Origin: Saccharomycopsis crataegensis
Taxonomy: Eukaryota > Ascomycota > Saccharomycetes > Ascoideales > Saccharomycopsidaceae
Assembly (NCBI RefSeq): GCF_037102585.1
Contig: NW_027043829.1
Coordinates: 930,001-994,000, forward strand
Direction: 5' to 3'
DNA: 64,000 bases
A program made the translations under genes and the position numbers. The notes below the pieces were generated by a model, which did no database searches, was not told the origin of the DNA, and saw only the letters and a list, made by a program, of their open reading frames with translations. This document shows positions 19,283 through 30,547 of this stretch, in pieces; within the stretch, counting starts at the first letter, position 1, and every line of letters begins with the position of its first letter.

Positions 19283-20866
19283 ATGAAAATCTCCTCCAGG
19301 ATACCTGCATTCAGAGAGGTTTTCAATAGAAGCGGGGTATTCCATAATCCAAGAGCATTATTCCAGGCTCGCCAGTATTCTGCGGAGGTTACGCCCCCAA
19401 TTCAAATTGCAGTGGTTGGATCCGGCCCATCTGCATTTTACACGGTTTTGCACATCCTACAAAAACAAAATCCAAAACAAAAGGTTTGTATTGATATCTT
19501 CGAGAAATGGCCGGTCCCATTTGGTCTCTCAAGATACGGGGTTGCCCCAGATCATCCAGAAGTGAAGAATTGTGAAAATAAGTTTGAAGAAATCATTGAA
19601 AGGGCTTCGACTCTTCATCACACAGACAGCACCACAAGTGAAGTAAACTTTTATGGGAATGTGGAAATAGGTAAGGATGTCTCTCTCAGGACTCTCAAGG
19701 ACTATTACAATATGATCTTATTCGCGTACGGATGTTCCGATGAACGGAGTTTAGCTGTTCCGGGGGCTAATCTCCCAGGCGTCATATCTTCCAGGAAATT
19801 AGTTGGTTGGTACAATGGACTTCCAGACCTGCAGAATTTGGATCCTCCATTAGATAAAGTCGAAGATGTTACCATAATTGGCAATGGTAATGTTGCGCTT
19901 GATATTGCTAGGGTTCTTTTGGCACCTCATGATGAAGTCTGGGAAAACACAGATTTAGGCAAGAAGGCATTGGAAAAATTGAAGAAAAGCACAGTGAAAC
20001 GGGTTAGAATTGTGGCGAGAAGAGGGTTTTCTCAAAGCGCGTTTACCAATAAAGAATTTAGAGAATTGCTTGAACTCACAAAGCACGGAATTTATTTCCA
20101 GCCTATTGATCCGGATATTATGGCGAAACACAAATTGTTGAAGGGTAAATTAGTGAGAGCTGAGAAAAGACGATTGGACATGATGGAGAAATATTTCAAA
20201 CAGCACTGCCAAAATGGAAGTTATGTGATACCTGAAGGTTCCAAGACTTGGTCATTAGAATACCTCAAGTCGCCAGCGGAAATTTACCCAAATACTTACG
20301 ATAAGACAATATTATCGGCCACGAAATTTCAAATCAATAAACTAAAAGAATCTTTGAGTGTCGATGAAAGCAAGGGTGGTAAAGTAGAGATTGTTTCAAC
20401 CGATGAAAGCGTTACGGTAAAAAACGAGTTGTTGATAACCAGTATTGGATACAAAGGATTACCTCTTGAAACAATGGATGGTGTAGGTATTGACTTTGAT
20501 ATGCAAAGAGGAGTAATTTCTAATGCCAGAAGCAGGGTAGTTGACAAGCACGGAGATGTTTTGGATGGCTTGTTTGTTACTGGATGGATCCAACATGGTC
20601 CATCAGGTGTTATTGCGAGCACCATGATGAACTCCTTTGCTACAGGCTCAGAAATTTTGAAAGATTTGAGTGAAAAGCAATTCGAGGCAAAATCTGGATT
20701 CAAAGCTCTTGAAAAACATTTTATTGAAAATAATATCAAGTACACAAAGTGGGATGATTGGAAAAAAATTGATGAAAGGGAAAGGGAATTAGGAAGCAAA
20801 TCAGGTAAAGTTAGAGATAAAATTCTTAGCGTTGACGAAATGTTCGCCATATGTGATAAAAAATAA
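19283..20866 (+). CDS. ARH1: NADPH:adrenodoxin (ferredoxin) reductase, mitochondrial
   Basis: 527 residues. Transfers electrons from NADPH through FAD to the ferredoxin Yah1 for Fe-S cluster, haem A and coenzyme Q synthesis in the matrix. The presequence is Arg- and Ser-rich (1-33). The FAD-binding motif VVGSGPSAFYTVL is at about 44-56, the family block KWPVPFGLSRYGVAPDHPEVK follows, the NADPH motif is IIGNGNVALDIARVLL (about 196-211), and GWIQHGPSGVIASTM near the C-terminus closes the flavin site. Slightly longer than yeast Arh1 (493). Its partner YAH1 is in the same window at 42.6-43.4 kb. Confidence 0.92.
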   Translation: MKISSRIPAFREVFNRSGVFHNPRALFQARQYSAEVTPPIQIAVVGSGPSAFYTVLHILQKQNPKQKVCIDIFEKWPVPFGLSRYGVAPDHPEVKNCENKFEEIIERASTLHHTDSTTSEVNFYGNVEIGKDVSLRTLKDYYNMILFAYGCSDERSLAVPGANLPGVISSRKLVGWYNGLPDLQNLDPPLDKVEDVTIIGNGNVALDIARVLLAPHDEVWENTDLGKKALEKLKKSTVKRVRIVARRGFSQSAFTNKEFRELLELTKHGIYFQPIDPDIMAKHKLLKGKLVRAEKRRLDMMEKYFKQHCQNGSYVIPEGSKTWSLEYLKSPAEIYPNTYDKTILSATKFQINKLKESLSVDESKGGKVEIVSTDESVTVKNELLITSIGYKGLPLETMDGVGIDFDMQRGVISNARSRVVDKHGDVLDGLFVTGWIQHGPSGVIASTMMNSFATGSEILKDLSEKQFEAKSGFKALEKHFIENNIKYTKWDDWKKIDERERELGSKSGKVRDKILSVDEMFAICDKK

Positions 20867-21015
20867 TACTGGCAGCAACTATATATTTTCATGATTATAG
20901 ATTTTTATGTACAAGAGACGGATGTTATGAGACAAATAAAAGTATTGTGATGATATTATACTTGTAAGCGAGTATGCTACTGATATTAACTGGGCTATAT
21001 TGTGGCACGGGTGCT

Positions 21016-21448
21016 TTAGTGGACATTCTTGACTTCTTTTATGGCAAACATATCATACCTTCTGAAACCTGTTCGAAGTAAATGCTCAATGGTGGAGAAG
21101 TCCCTCTTGGAAATGTTTCTAAACCTGCCAAACTCACCTCTATATTATGGAATTAGTCTTGCGCGAACAACGAGTAAAATGAAAAATCACATGAAGAACT
21201 TACCTTATGAATTCTCTGAAGTTCTGTTGACTATCCTATATTCATATTAGTAAAAAGAACTTGGCTGATTAATTTTGATTCTAATTTAATTGTGAGAAGT
21301 CAACATACTTTCGGTTTTGTCAGAATGCCTCTGATGCATTTTCTATAAAAATGTATTACTGGGAAATTTGTCAGTCATGGTACCCGGTATTAAGACATAG
21401 AAATGAGACATCCATACCTTCTTTCTGCAATCCAGAAAGTCTTGCCAT
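21016..21448 (-). CDS. SDH6: Sdh6/SDHAF1, complex II assembly factor, four exons
   Basis: Model: exons 21448-21418, 21358-21309, 21235-21204, 21139-21016, giving 78 residues (yeast Sdh6 has 79). It starts MARLSGLQKEVIHFYR, carrying the LYR-type motif as FYR, then TKPK, QNFREFIRGEFGRFRNI, and ends with the family block DFSTIEHLLRTGFRR. SDHAF1/Sdh6 protects and matures the Fe-S subunit Sdh2 of succinate dehydrogenase. Introns are 59, 73 and 64 bases, with donors GTATGG, GTATGT, GTAAGT and acceptors CCCAG, ATATAG, ATATAG; branch-like ACTGAC, TACTAAT and GACTAAT precede them. All three junctions keep frame and rebuild a continuous match to the yeast protein. A CTG codon in exon 2 falls before TKPK and fits serine. 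Divergent from PRP8, 228 bases apart. Confidence 0.87.
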
Positions 21449-21528
21449 TATTTCTATTTTATTGGTACAATAAAGCTCATGCTAATGATTCAAGAAGCCT
21501 ATACTTGCTTTGAATTTATAAATTCGAT

Positions 21529-21538
21529 CCCCCCCCCC
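21529..21538. repeat. Homopolymer of ten C in the SDH6-PRP8 promoter
   Basis: An isolated C run in otherwise AT-rich DNA, about 80 bases upstream of SDH6 and 140 upstream of PRP8. Runs of this kind are length-variable and error-prone in sequencing. Confidence 0.7.
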
Positions 21539-21569
21539 ATCAAAAACATTCTCGGCGCACGCTTCAAAC

Positions 21570-21575
21570 CACGTG
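21570..21575. promoter_or_regulatory. CACGTG E-box between SDH6 and PRP8
   Basis: CCACGTGA, the preferred Cbf1 context, 102 bases upstream of the PRP8 start. Confidence 0.4.
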
Positions 21576-21676
21576 AATAAAGATGCGAAGATGAAAATTT
21601 AGAGACTTTTTAAAAGATGAAGCGAAGTAGATGCTTGAGAACTTACACATTTAGTATACTTTCCCAACGTTAAATC

Positions 21677-24600
21677 ATGAGTGGATTGCCTCCAGGTCTT
21701 CCTCCTGATGATGATGGTGACGGGTTTCCACCTCCACCGCCAGCTTTTGACTTAGATTTTGCGCCTCCTGTACCTGGGATGGATGTTGATGGCTTACCAC
21801 CTCCATTACCGCCATCAGATATTCCCCCACCACCACCACCTGGTATGGACGATTCGTTACCCCCACCTCCAGGATTCCTTGATTCGTCTATGTCAAATAA
21901 TAGAGAGGAGCTAGAAAAAAGAAAACTGAAATGGCTTCAATTGCAAAAGAAGAGATATGGTGCTGATTTTAAACAGAATAAGAAGTCTGGTTATATTCAT
22001 CCAACAAAAACGGAAATGCCTGCAGAGCATCTTCGAAAAATTATCACTGATCATGGAGATATGTCTTCAAAGAAGTTCCAAGCAGATAAGAGATCCTTTT
22101 TGGGCTCTTTGAAGTACATGCCCCACGCAATTTTGAAATTGATTGAAAATATGCCTCAACCTTGGGAGCAAGTCAAGGAAGTTAAGGTTTTATATCATCA
22201 TACTGGGGCTATAACTTTTGTCAATGAAATACCTAGAGTCATTGAGCCAGTATACACAGCACAATGGGCCACAATGTGGTTGATGATGAGAAGGGAAAAA
22301 AGAGATCGTAAACATTTCAAGAGAATGAAGTTTCCACCATTTGATGACGAAGAACCACCATTGAACTACAGTGAAAATATCTTAGATCTTGAGCCTTTAG
22401 ACCCAATTCAATTGGATCTTGATGAAGAAGAGGACAAACACGTGTACGATTGGCTTTATGATGATAAACCATTAATTGATAATTTAAAATTTGTTAACGG
22501 GGAGTCATACAGAAAATGGAATTTGAATCTAAGACAAATGTCTGATTTATACAGATTAGCTATTCCATTGCTTCCTGAAGTAATTGATCCAAACTATTTT
22601 TACTTATTTGACAAGAAATCATTTTTCACAGCCAAAGCCTTGAATAGTGCAATTCCAGGCGGCCCAAAGTTTGAACCCTTATACAAAGATGTCGATCCAG
22701 AGTCCGAGGATTTTGATGAGTTTAACTCAATTGATAGAATTATATTCAGAGTTCCTATCAGGACAGAGTACAGGGTCGCATTCCCATTTTTATACAACTC
22801 GTTTACAAAGTCTGTCGCCATTGGTTGGTATCACGATCCTTTTGTGACATACATAAAAAATGAAGATCCTGAAGTGCCGGCATTCAACTTTGACTCATCT
22901 TATTGTCCTGTTTCCTTGCGCAAGTTTGAAGAGAGAACAGATACTTTCGAAGCTTTGAATTTTGATGAAGAAAATGGTGAAGACTTGGATGATGATTTCA
23001 GTTTACCTGCAGGTAACAAATTCAAATCATTTTTACAGGGTGAACCATTGGAAGATGAGGATACTAAGGATGGCCTTGAGCTTTTGTGGGCACCATTTCC
23101 ATTCAATCGTCGATCCGGAAACATGGTTAGAGCCGAGGACGTTGCTTTAGTCAAATCATGGTACAAGGAGCACACACCAAGAGAATACCCTGTGAAAGTG
23201 AGAGTTTCATACCAAAAATTACTCAAGACCTATGTGTTGAATGAACTACATTCAAAGAATCCAAAAACAACGCGATCAGTGAAGAAGGTGAAGCTACTTA
23301 AATCTTTGAAAAACACTAAATTTTTCCAGCAGACTACAATCGATTGGGTCGAAGCTGGCTTGCAGGTTGTCAAACAAGGTCATAACATGTTGAATTTGTT
23401 AATCCATAGAAAGGGGTTGACGTATTTGCACTTAGATTATAACTTCAATTTGAAACCAACTAAAACGCTTACGACAAAAGAAAGAAAAAGATCTAGATTT
23501 GGTAATGCCTTCCATTTAATCAGAGAAATTTTGAAAATTGTTAAGCTTTTAGTTGATTCTCATGCTCAATATAGATTGGGAAATGTTGATGCCTTCCAGT
23601 TAGCCGATGGTATATATTACATTCTAAACCATTTAGGTCAATTAACAGGTATCTATAGACACAAGTACAAAGTAATGCATCAAATTAGGGCTTGCAAAGA
23701 TTTGAAACATGTGGTTTATTATAAGTTCAATGTTACAATTGGGAAAGGTCCTGGATGTGGTTTCTGGCAGCCAGCTTGGAGAGTTTGGATTTTCTTTTTG
23801 AGAGGTATCATTCCGCTATTAGAAAGATGGTTAGGTAACTTATTGGCCAGACAATTTGAAGGTAGACATTCCAAGGAAGCAGCAAAAACTATCACCAAAC
23901 AAAGAGTCGACTCTTATTACGATTTGGAGTTAAGAGACTCGGTAATGCATGACATTTTGGATATGATTCCTGATGGAATGAAACAAAGCAAGGCAAAGAC
24001 AATCTTGCAACACTTGAGTGAGGCGTGGAGATGCTGGAAAGCAAACATTCCATGGAAGGTACCAGGGTTACCAGAACCGATTGAAAAAATTATTGAAAGA
24101 TATATTAAGGCCAAGGCCGATGGTTGGATTTCAGTGGCTTATTATAACAGAGATAGAATTAGAAATGGTACCAATGTTGAGAAAACTGTTGCCAGAAAGA
24201 ACTTGGGTAGATTGACCAGATTATGGCTCCGGAATGAACAACAAAGACAATCCAATTTCCAGAAGGATGGTCCTTACGTGTCGACTGATGAAGCTGTTGG
24301 TATATACTCTACTATGGTCCACTGGTTGGAGAGTAGAAACTTTCAACCTGTTTCATTTCCTCCACTCAGTTATAAACATGACACAAAGCTTTTGATCTTA
24401 GCTTTGGATAATTTGAAAGAATCTTATGGTGCACAAGGTGGTAGATTGACTTCAACTGAAAAAGAAGAGTTAACACTTATTGAACAAGCATATGATAACC
24501 CACATGAAACTTTGAGCAGAATTAAGAAGTTTATTCTCACCCAAAGGGTATTCAAAGAAGTTCAAACGGATATGATGGATTACTATGATCATATCACACC

Positions 24601-27600
24601 AACATATTCCGTAGATCCTTTGGAAAAAATCACTGATGCATACTTAGACCAATATCTTTGGTTTGAGGCTGATCGGAGACAATTATTTCCTAATTGGATT
24701 AAACCAAGTGATAATGAAATCCCTCCTTTGTTGGCTTATAAATGGTGTCAGGGTATCAATAATCTTGAAAATGTTTGGGAAACCAGTAATGGTGAATGCA
24801 GCGTGTTGTTGCAAAGTAGTTTAAGCAACATGGCGGAAAAGATTGATCTTACCTTACTTAACAGACTATTGCGTCTAATAATGGACTCAAACATTGCTGA
24901 TTATCTAACAGCGAAGAATAATGTCACATTGAGTTATAAGGATATGAGTCATGTTAATAGTTATGGGTTGCTCAAAGGTTTACGGTTTGCTTCGTTTATA
25001 TATCAATATTACGGCTTACTCAATGATCTATTATTATTAGGCTTAGATAGAGCAACTGATTTAGCTGGCCCTCCTGATTCACCAAATGATTTTTTGCAGT
25101 TTAAATCTGTGGAGGATCAAAAGAAAAGTCCACTTCGTTTTTACTTCAGATATCTTGATAAAGTTTATTTTTTCTTTAAATTTAGTGAAAAGGAATCTAG
25201 TGAACTTATCCAAGAGTATTTATCAGAAAACCCGGATCCTAACTTTGAAAATGTTATAGGGTATAATAATCGCCGTTGCTGGGCTAGGGATCAAAGAATG
25301 AAGTTGATGAGACATGATGTCAATTTGGGAAGAGCTGTTTTTTGGGAAGTGGAAGGAAGAGTTCCAAAATCTATCGCGAACATCAACTGGGAAGACACAT
25401 TAGCCTCAGTATACAGTAAAGATAATCCGAACTTGTTGTGTACTATTGCAGGATTTGAAATTAGAATTTTGCCAAAAGTCAGAATGACTGATGAAACACC
25501 AGATAAAGAGGGAACATGGAATTTAATTAACCAAGAAACCAAGGAAAGAACTGCGAGGGCCTATTTGCAGGTTTCTGAAGAAGATATAAGGAAATTTAAT
25601 AATAGAATCCGTCAAATTTTGATGTCTTCCGGCTCATCCACTTTTGTGAAAATTGCAAATAAATGGAACACTGCTCTCATCTCATTATTTGCATACTATA
25701 GAGAAGCTATTATTGGCACAGAAAAATTATTGGATATTTTAGTGAAGAGTGAAACTAAGATCCAAACAAGAGTGAAAATGGGTCTCAATTCCAAAATGCC
25801 AAACAGATTTCCACCTGCAGTATTTTACACGCCAAAGGAGTTGGGAGGTTTGGGAATGTTGAGTGCCTCCCATATTTTAATCCCTGCTTCTGACTTGAGA
25901 TACTCAACGCAAACAGATACCGGGATAACCCATTTCCGTGCTGGTATGAATACTTTTGATAAGATAATTCCTACCATACATAGATACATTGCTTCTTGGG
26001 AAGAGGAATTCACAGACTCACAAAGAGTATGGGCCGAGTATGCCATCAAAAGAAGAGAAGCTTTACAACAGAATCGTCGATTGGCGTTTGAAGACATGGA
26101 AGAGAATTGGGATAAAGGTATTCCACGTATCAGCACTTTATTCCAAAAAGAGCGCCATACATTGGCCTACGATAAAGGTCACAGGGCTCGTAAAATTTTT
26201 AAGGAATACTCTATTGCAAGATTTAATCCATTTTGGTGGACCAACTCTTTCCATGATGGTAAACTTTGGAATTTGAATGCATACAGAACCGATGTTATTC
26301 AAGCGTTAGGTGGTATTGAAACTATTCTAGAACACACATTATTTAAAGGTACCGGATTTGATTCATGGGAAGGCTTGTTTTGGGAAAAAGCCTCCGGGTT
26401 TGAGGACTCTATGAAATTCAAAAAGTTGACCAATGCCCAAAGATCTGGTTTGAGTCAAATTCCAAATCGTCGTTTCACTTTGTGGTGGTCACCTACTATC
26501 AATCGTGCAGATGTTTATGTTGGTTTCCAGGTACAATTGGACTTGACTGGTATTTTCCTTCATGGTAAAATTCCAACATTGAAAATTTCATTAATTCAAA
26601 CTTTCAGAGCACATTTGTGGCAAAAGATTCACGAATCGCTTGTGTTTGATGTTGCGCAAGTTTTTGATAAGGAAGCAAATACTCTAGGTATTGACATGGT
26701 TCAAAAGGAGGCAATTCATCCTCGTAAATCCTACAAGATGAATTCTTCATCAGCAGACATTACATTGTCAGCCGCAGGTAAATGGAAGACGAGTAGACCT
26801 TCTTTCTTATTCAACAAAAATGATGAGTTCGATGGGATTGAAAACGACAAATTCTGGATCGATATTCAATTGCGTTATGGTGACTACGACTCTCATGATA
26901 TTTCACGTTATGTTCGTTCCAAATTCTTAGATTACACAACCGACGCTGCTAACTTGTATCCTTCGGAGACTGGTTTAATGATTGCTATTGATTTAGCTTA
27001 TAATATGTATGATTCTTATGGTAACTGGTTCCCTGGATCTAAACCGTTGGTTCAGAATGCAATGAAGGCAATTATGAAATTGAACCCTGCTTTGTTTGTG
27101 TTGAGGGAGCGTATTAGAAAGGGTTTGCATTTGTACCAATCTCAGCCACAAGAGGCATTTTTGAATTCCAATAATTACGCTGAGTTGTTTGGCAATGAAA
27201 CCCAGCTCTTTATTGATGACACTAACGTTTACCGTGTTGTCGTCCATAGAACTTTCGAAGGTAATATTGTTACCAAGCCAATTAATGGTGCGGTCTTCAT
27301 TTTGAATCCAAAAACAGGTCAATTGTTTTTAAAAATTATCCATGCTTCAGTTTGGGCGGGTCAAAAACGTTTAAGTCAGTTGGCTAAATGGAAGGCGGCC
27401 GAAGAAGTTGCTGCCTTAGTGCGCTCTTTGCCAAAAGAAGAACAACCAAAGCAGTTAATTGTCACCAGAAAAGGTATGCTTGATCCTTTAGAGGTTCATA
27501 TGTTTGATTTTGTTAATATTAGAATCAGACAATCGGAGTTACAATTACCATTCCTGGCGGCTATGAAGGTTGATAAGTTGGCAGATATCATTTTGAAAGC

Positions 27601-28897
27601 CAAGGAACCTCAGATGGTTTTATTTAACTTATACGATGATTGGTTGCAATCTATTTCTTCGTATACAGCATTTTCACGTTTAATTTTATTATTAAGAGCA
27701 TTGCATATTGACCAAGAAAAAGCCAAGTTAATTTTGCGTCCTGATAATTCTGTCATTACCCAAGACCATCATATCTGGCCTTCATTTAATGATGAACAGT
27801 GGAGTCAAGTTGAAATTCAATTGCGTGATTTGATTCTTAATGAATACGGGAAGAGGAACCACGTCAACGTTGCTTCATTGACCCAAGCAGAAATCCGTGA
27901 TTTAATTTTGGGGCAAGAAATCAAAGCGCCATCGGCCAAAAGACAGGAGATTTCTGAAATTGAAGGAGAGAAAAATGCGGAAAGTGAACAACAACAACTC
28001 ACCTCTGTTACTACCAAAACTACCAATGTTCATGGTGAAGAAATCGTGGCAGTAACCACTAGTGTTTATGGTCAAAAGGCTTTCTCATCAAAGACAGAGT
28101 GGAGAAACAGTGCCATTTCTACCTCTAGTTTACCACTTAGGGCGAAGAATGTTTTCATTGCCAATAGCGACGAATTTGATGAAGAAAATTATACTTATAT
28201 TATTCCTCAAAACATTTTAAAGAAATTTGTTGAAATTGCAGATATGAGAATTGAGATTGGTGGCTTGCTTTATGGGCAATCCCCTAGTGATAATATGCAA
28301 GTGAAGGAAATAAAATGTATTGTTTTGGTACCTCAGTTAGCTAATAACAGAAGTATTGATTTTGCTAAGACCCTTCCAAAAAGTGAATATCTCAACGGAT
28401 TGGAACCTTTAGGATGGATTCACACACAATCATTGGAAACTAATGTCATTTCTCCGATTGACATAACCACCCACTCTAAATTATTAGCTAATCCAGAATT
28501 GAAATGGGATGCTTCAACTGCTATGACTATGGTTGTGTCCTTTACTCCAGGTTCTGTGTCTTTATCCGGTTACTCTTTGACTGATGAAGGCGTAGAATGG
28601 GGAAGCAAAAATAAAGATCTCACCTCAACGGTTCCTGAAGGTTACTCCCCAAAGTTCGGTGTTAGTGCACAAATGCTTTTGACCAACAAAATTATGGGAT
28701 TCTTCTTGGTGCCTGAGACTAATATTTGGAATTATGCTTTCATGGGTGTTGCATGGGACAAGAATTTGGATTATGGCTTAAAGTTAGATGTCCCAATCCC
28801 CTTCTATCATGAACTACACCGTCCAACCCATTTCATCACATTCAATGAAATTGAATCTAATGAGATTGAGGCCAATCAAGAAAACGTCTTGAGTTGA
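21677..28897 (+). CDS. PRP8: Pre-mRNA splicing factor Prp8, U5 snRNP core
   Basis: 2406 residues, single exon. Prp8 is the scaffold of the spliceosome active site; it contacts both splice sites, the branch point and U5 and U6 snRNAs, and controls Brr2. The N-terminus is Pro-rich (PPPPP and PPGMDD repeats, about 4-68), then [15 protein letters not shown]. The order is the usual one: N-terminal and PROCN regions with [14 protein letters not shown] (about 692-705), reverse-transcriptase-like and endonuclease-like core with [21 protein letters not shown], RNase H-like domain after VVHRTFEGN, and a C-terminal Jab1/MPN domain from about 2155 with [14 protein letters not shown] and [17 protein letters not shown]. 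Residue 1960 is encoded by CTG (27554) in the context LPF-x-AAM, where I recall the yeast protein having serine. Strong splicing demand fits the intron-rich genes nearby. Confidence 0.97.
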   Translation: MSGLPPGLPPDDDGDGFPPPPPAFDLDFAPPVPGMDVDGLPPPLPPSDIPPPPPPGMDDSLPPPPGFLDSSMSNNREELEKRKLKWLQLQKKRYGADFKQNKKSGYIHPTKTEMPAEHLRKIITDHGDMSSKKFQADKRSFLGSLKYMPHAILKLIENMPQPWEQVKEVKVLYHHTGAITFVNEIPRVIEPVYTAQWATMWLMMRREKRDRKHFKRMKFPPFDDEEPPLNYSENILDLEPLDPIQLDLDEEEDKHVYDWLYDDKPLIDNLKFVNGESYRKWNLNLRQMSDLYRLAIPLLPEVIDPNYFYLFDKKSFFTAKALNSAIPGGPKFEPLYKDVDPESEDFDEFNSIDRIIFRVPIRTEYRVAFPFLYNSFTKSVAIGWYHDPFVTYIKNEDPEVPAFNFDSSYCPVSLRKFEERTDTFEALNFDEENGEDLDDDFSLPAGNKFKSFLQGEPLEDEDTKDGLELLWAPFPFNRRSGNMVRAEDVALVKSWYKEHTPREYPVKVRVSYQKLLKTYVLNELHSKNPKTTRSVKKVKLLKSLKNTKFFQQTTIDWVEAGLQVVKQGHNMLNLLIHRKGLTYLHLDYNFNLKPTKTLTTKERKRSRFGNAFHLIREILKIVKLLVDSHAQYRLGNVDAFQLADGIYYILNHLGQLTGIYRHKYKVMHQIRACKDLKHVVYYKFNVTIGKGPGCGFWQPAWRVWIFFLRGIIPLLERWLGNLLARQFEGRHSKEAAKTITKQRVDSYYDLELRDSVMHDILDMIPDGMKQSKAKTILQHLSEAWRCWKANIPWKVPGLPEPIEKIIERYIKAKADGWISVAYYNRDRIRNGTNVEKTVARKNLGRLTRLWLRNEQQRQSNFQKDGPYVSTDEAVGIYSTMVHWLESRNFQPVSFPPLSYKHDTKLLILALDNLKESYGAQGGRLTSTEKEELTLIEQAYDNPHETLSRIKKFILTQRVFKEVQTDMMDYYDHITPTYSVDPLEKITDAYLDQYLWFEADRRQLFPNWIKPSDNEIPPLLAYKWCQGINNLENVWETSNGECSVLLQSSLSNMAEKIDLTLLNRLLRLIMDSNIADYLTAKNNVTLSYKDMSHVNSYGLLKGLRFASFIYQYYGLLNDLLLLGLDRATDLAGPPDSPNDFLQFKSVEDQKKSPLRFYFRYLDKVYFFFKFSEKESSELIQEYLSENPDPNFENVIGYNNRRCWARDQRMKLMRHDVNLGRAVFWEVEGRVPKSIANINWEDTLASVYSKDNPNLLCTIAGFEIRILPKVRMTDETPDKEGTWNLINQETKERTARAYLQVSEEDIRKFNNRIRQILMSSGSSTFVKIANKWNTALISLFAYYREAIIGTEKLLDILVKSETKIQTRVKMGLNSKMPNRFPPAVFYTPKELGGLGMLSASHILIPASDLRYSTQTDTGITHFRAGMNTFDKIIPTIHRYIASWEEEFTDSQRVWAEYAIKRREALQQNRRLAFEDMEENWDKGIPRISTLFQKERHTLAYDKGHRARKIFKEYSIARFNPFWWTNSFHDGKLWNLNAYRTDVIQALGGIETILEHTLFKGTGFDSWEGLFWEKASGFEDSMKFKKLTNAQRSGLSQIPNRRFTLWWSPTINRADVYVGFQVQLDLTGIFLHGKIPTLKISLIQTFRAHLWQKIHESLVFDVAQVFDKEANTLGIDMVQKEAIHPRKSYKMNSSSADITLSAAGKWKTSRPSFLFNKNDEFDGIENDKFWIDIQLRYGDYDSHDISRYVRSKFLDYTTDAANLYPSETGLMIAIDLAYNMYDSYGNWFPGSKPLVQNAMKAIMKLNPALFVLRERIRKGLHLYQSQPQEAFLNSNNYAELFGNETQLFIDDTNVYRVVVHRTFEGNIVTKPINGAVFILNPKTGQLFLKIIHASVWAGQKRLSQLAKWKAAEEVAALVRSLPKEEQPKQLIVTRKGMLDPLEVHMFDFVNIRIRQSELQLPFLAAMKVDKLADIILKAKEPQMVLFNLYDDWLQSISSYTAFSRLILLLRALHIDQEKAKLILRPDNSVITQDHHIWPSFNDEQWSQVEIQLRDLILNEYGKRNHVNVASLTQAEIRDLILGQEIKAPSAKRQEISEIEGEKNAESEQQQLTSVTTKTTNVHGEEIVAVTTSVYGQKAFSSKTEWRNSAISTSSLPLRAKNVFIANSDEFDEENYTYIIPQNILKKFVEIADMRIEIGGLLYGQSPSDNMQVKEIKCIVLVPQLANNRSIDFAKTLPKSEYLNGLEPLGWIHTQSLETNVISPIDITTHSKLLANPELKWDASTAMTMVVSFTPGSVSLSGYSLTDEGVEWGSKNKDLTSTVPEGYSPKFGVSAQMLLTNKIMGFFLVPETNIWNYAFMGVAWDKNLDYGLKLDVPIPFYHELHRPTHFITFNEIESNEIEANQENVLS

Positions 28898-29144
28898 ATC
28901 TTTTTCTTTCTTTTCTTTTTATTTTTCTTATCTTCATTCTAATTATTAATTACTTAAGTATCAATTTTTTTTTTTATTTTTTTTTCCTTGTTTTTCTTAT
29001 CTTCTTTATGTTAATTTCACCATATTTTTAGTCTAATGCCACAATAGAATTGTATATTATGATAATGTATTCAGTTTGTAGAATAATATAATAAAAATAT
29101 GATGAAGTTGATTAACTAAATATACAAAATTCGCAAAATTCAAG

Positions 29145-30095
29145 TCAAATCTCTTTGAGAAACTCTCCTTCCAACACTTCTGGTTCAGGCTGGCCTAGTA
29201 AGCCTTCCTCTGGGAGGTTAGCTCTAGCCAATTCCGCATTATCCTGTTCATTGTCGAATAAAGTCTCGCTTGATTCCATATCGTAAGGGATGCCTATAGC
29301 TTTAGGTTTTTTATATTCTGGGCTTTGAATAATGTTATCAATTAGCACATATTGTAACGAATTCATAACCAAGGGGGTAACGAAGGTTACCATAAACACT
29401 TGCATCCTTGGAAATGGATCAAACACCGACAACAACCAATCGGCAGTATCTTCGAAAATTGGAACCGACATAAGAAGAATATAAACCAATAGCTTCATGG
29501 AGAAAAGCCCGATAAAGTATAGGATAAGCTGCTTCACGTAGCTTGACATTCTTGGGGGAATCCCGTATTGTCCTGAATTAATTCCTTCAATGCCAGCCTT
29601 TTTGGCACAATTAAAAATAACGTATAATAATCCCCAAAGAATAGGTACCCCAATAGTGGTGTCAAACAAAATGTTCAAAAAGTACCAATTACATGGGTTT
29701 GAGATGTCGTTGTCACTGTTCAAGTAGAAGTTTATGGTGGAAACCCCTGTTGATTCATGAGCCACGGATGAACTAGAGGGCAGCATACCATTTTCAGATG
29801 TGTGATGCTTGAAAGCAAATGGCGATATATCCACAGGTGGGGTAGCTTCAGGATCAGTAGAGGATGACGACCCACCTAATATACTCAAGAGCAAGTTTAA
29901 GAAATGGATTCCAATGGCACCAAAAACCTGTTTGGAGACATCGAAAAACCAAACCTTCCAAGGTCTTCTATTAGGATACTCCTTGTATCTTTTATAAATC
30001 AATGATGATAACGATAGAAGACCTAAAAGGGACTGTACTATTAATGAAAACGGACCCAATAACTTGCATTGAGCCTCTGATGATGCCAGGGACAT
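29145..30095 (-). CDS. STIMATE/TMEM110-family vacuolar membrane protein (YPL162C-like)
   Basis: 316 residues with about five hydrophobic segments (roughly 13-34, 52-72, 137-163, 185-210, 227-247). The family block CNWYFLNILFDTTIGVPILW followed by GIPPRMSSYVKQLILYFIGLFSMK is typical of the STIMATE (TMEM110) family. Yeast YPL162C is a vacuolar membrane protein of unknown biochemical role; human STIMATE regulates STIM1 at ER-plasma membrane contacts. A Ser/Thr/Pro-rich loop (about 75-125) is variable. The acidic C-terminal tail carries no clear domain. It ends about 250 bases from PRP8 in convergent orientation. Confidence 0.75.
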   Translation of the reverse strand: MSLASSEAQCKLLGPFSLIVQSLLGLLSLSSLIYKRYKEYPNRRPWKVWFFDVSKQVFGAIGIHFLNLLLSILGGSSSSTDPEATPPVDISPFAFKHHTSENGMLPSSSSVAHESTGVSTINFYLNSDNDISNPCNWYFLNILFDTTIGVPILWGLLYVIFNCAKKAGIEGINSGQYGIPPRMSSYVKQLILYFIGLFSMKLLVYILLMSVPIFEDTADWLLSVFDPFPRMQVFMVTFVTPLVMNSLQYVLIDNIIQSPEYKKPKAIGIPYDMESSETLFDNEQDNAELARANLPEEGLLGQPEPEVLEGEFLKEI

Positions 30096-30547
30096 GTTCT
30101 TCTATTTCTTTGTAATATTATTCTTTAAAGGAAGTTTGGGATTGGAAAATCCTGGGAGGGGGACTTCAACAGATGTATACAGGACAGTGTTCTGTAAAAA
30201 AAAAAAAAAATTATTCCCAAAAATTATTACCCAGTGAGCGGCAAGTAGTTTAAATGAAGGACGTGTTTGTGATTGATATATTATCCAGTTACTCTGTTTG
30301 CAAAAAAAAAAAAAAAACACGAAAAAACGAAAAGATAATTCCTTGAAAGTGATTATCTTCAAACATCTTGGTTATCAGACTTTTTAGTTTGTTGTATTTC
30401 TAAGAACGTGGGGTTAGGGGCACGTGCGATTGTTTACTTTTTGTTTATTGCGAGATGAGCTCGAAGATTTTTACTTATCTACCGTTTGCAATTAGGAGAG
30501 GTTAGCTGAATCTCAACCGAATTGTATTACTATCAACAGAATATATA
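30096..30547. other. Divergent promoter region with CACGTG
   Basis: No gene seen. Two A-runs (30196-30210, 30302-30317), a CACGTG at 30421-30426, and GCGAGATGAGCTCG near 30450, which resembles a PAC element only partly. Confidence 0.5.
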
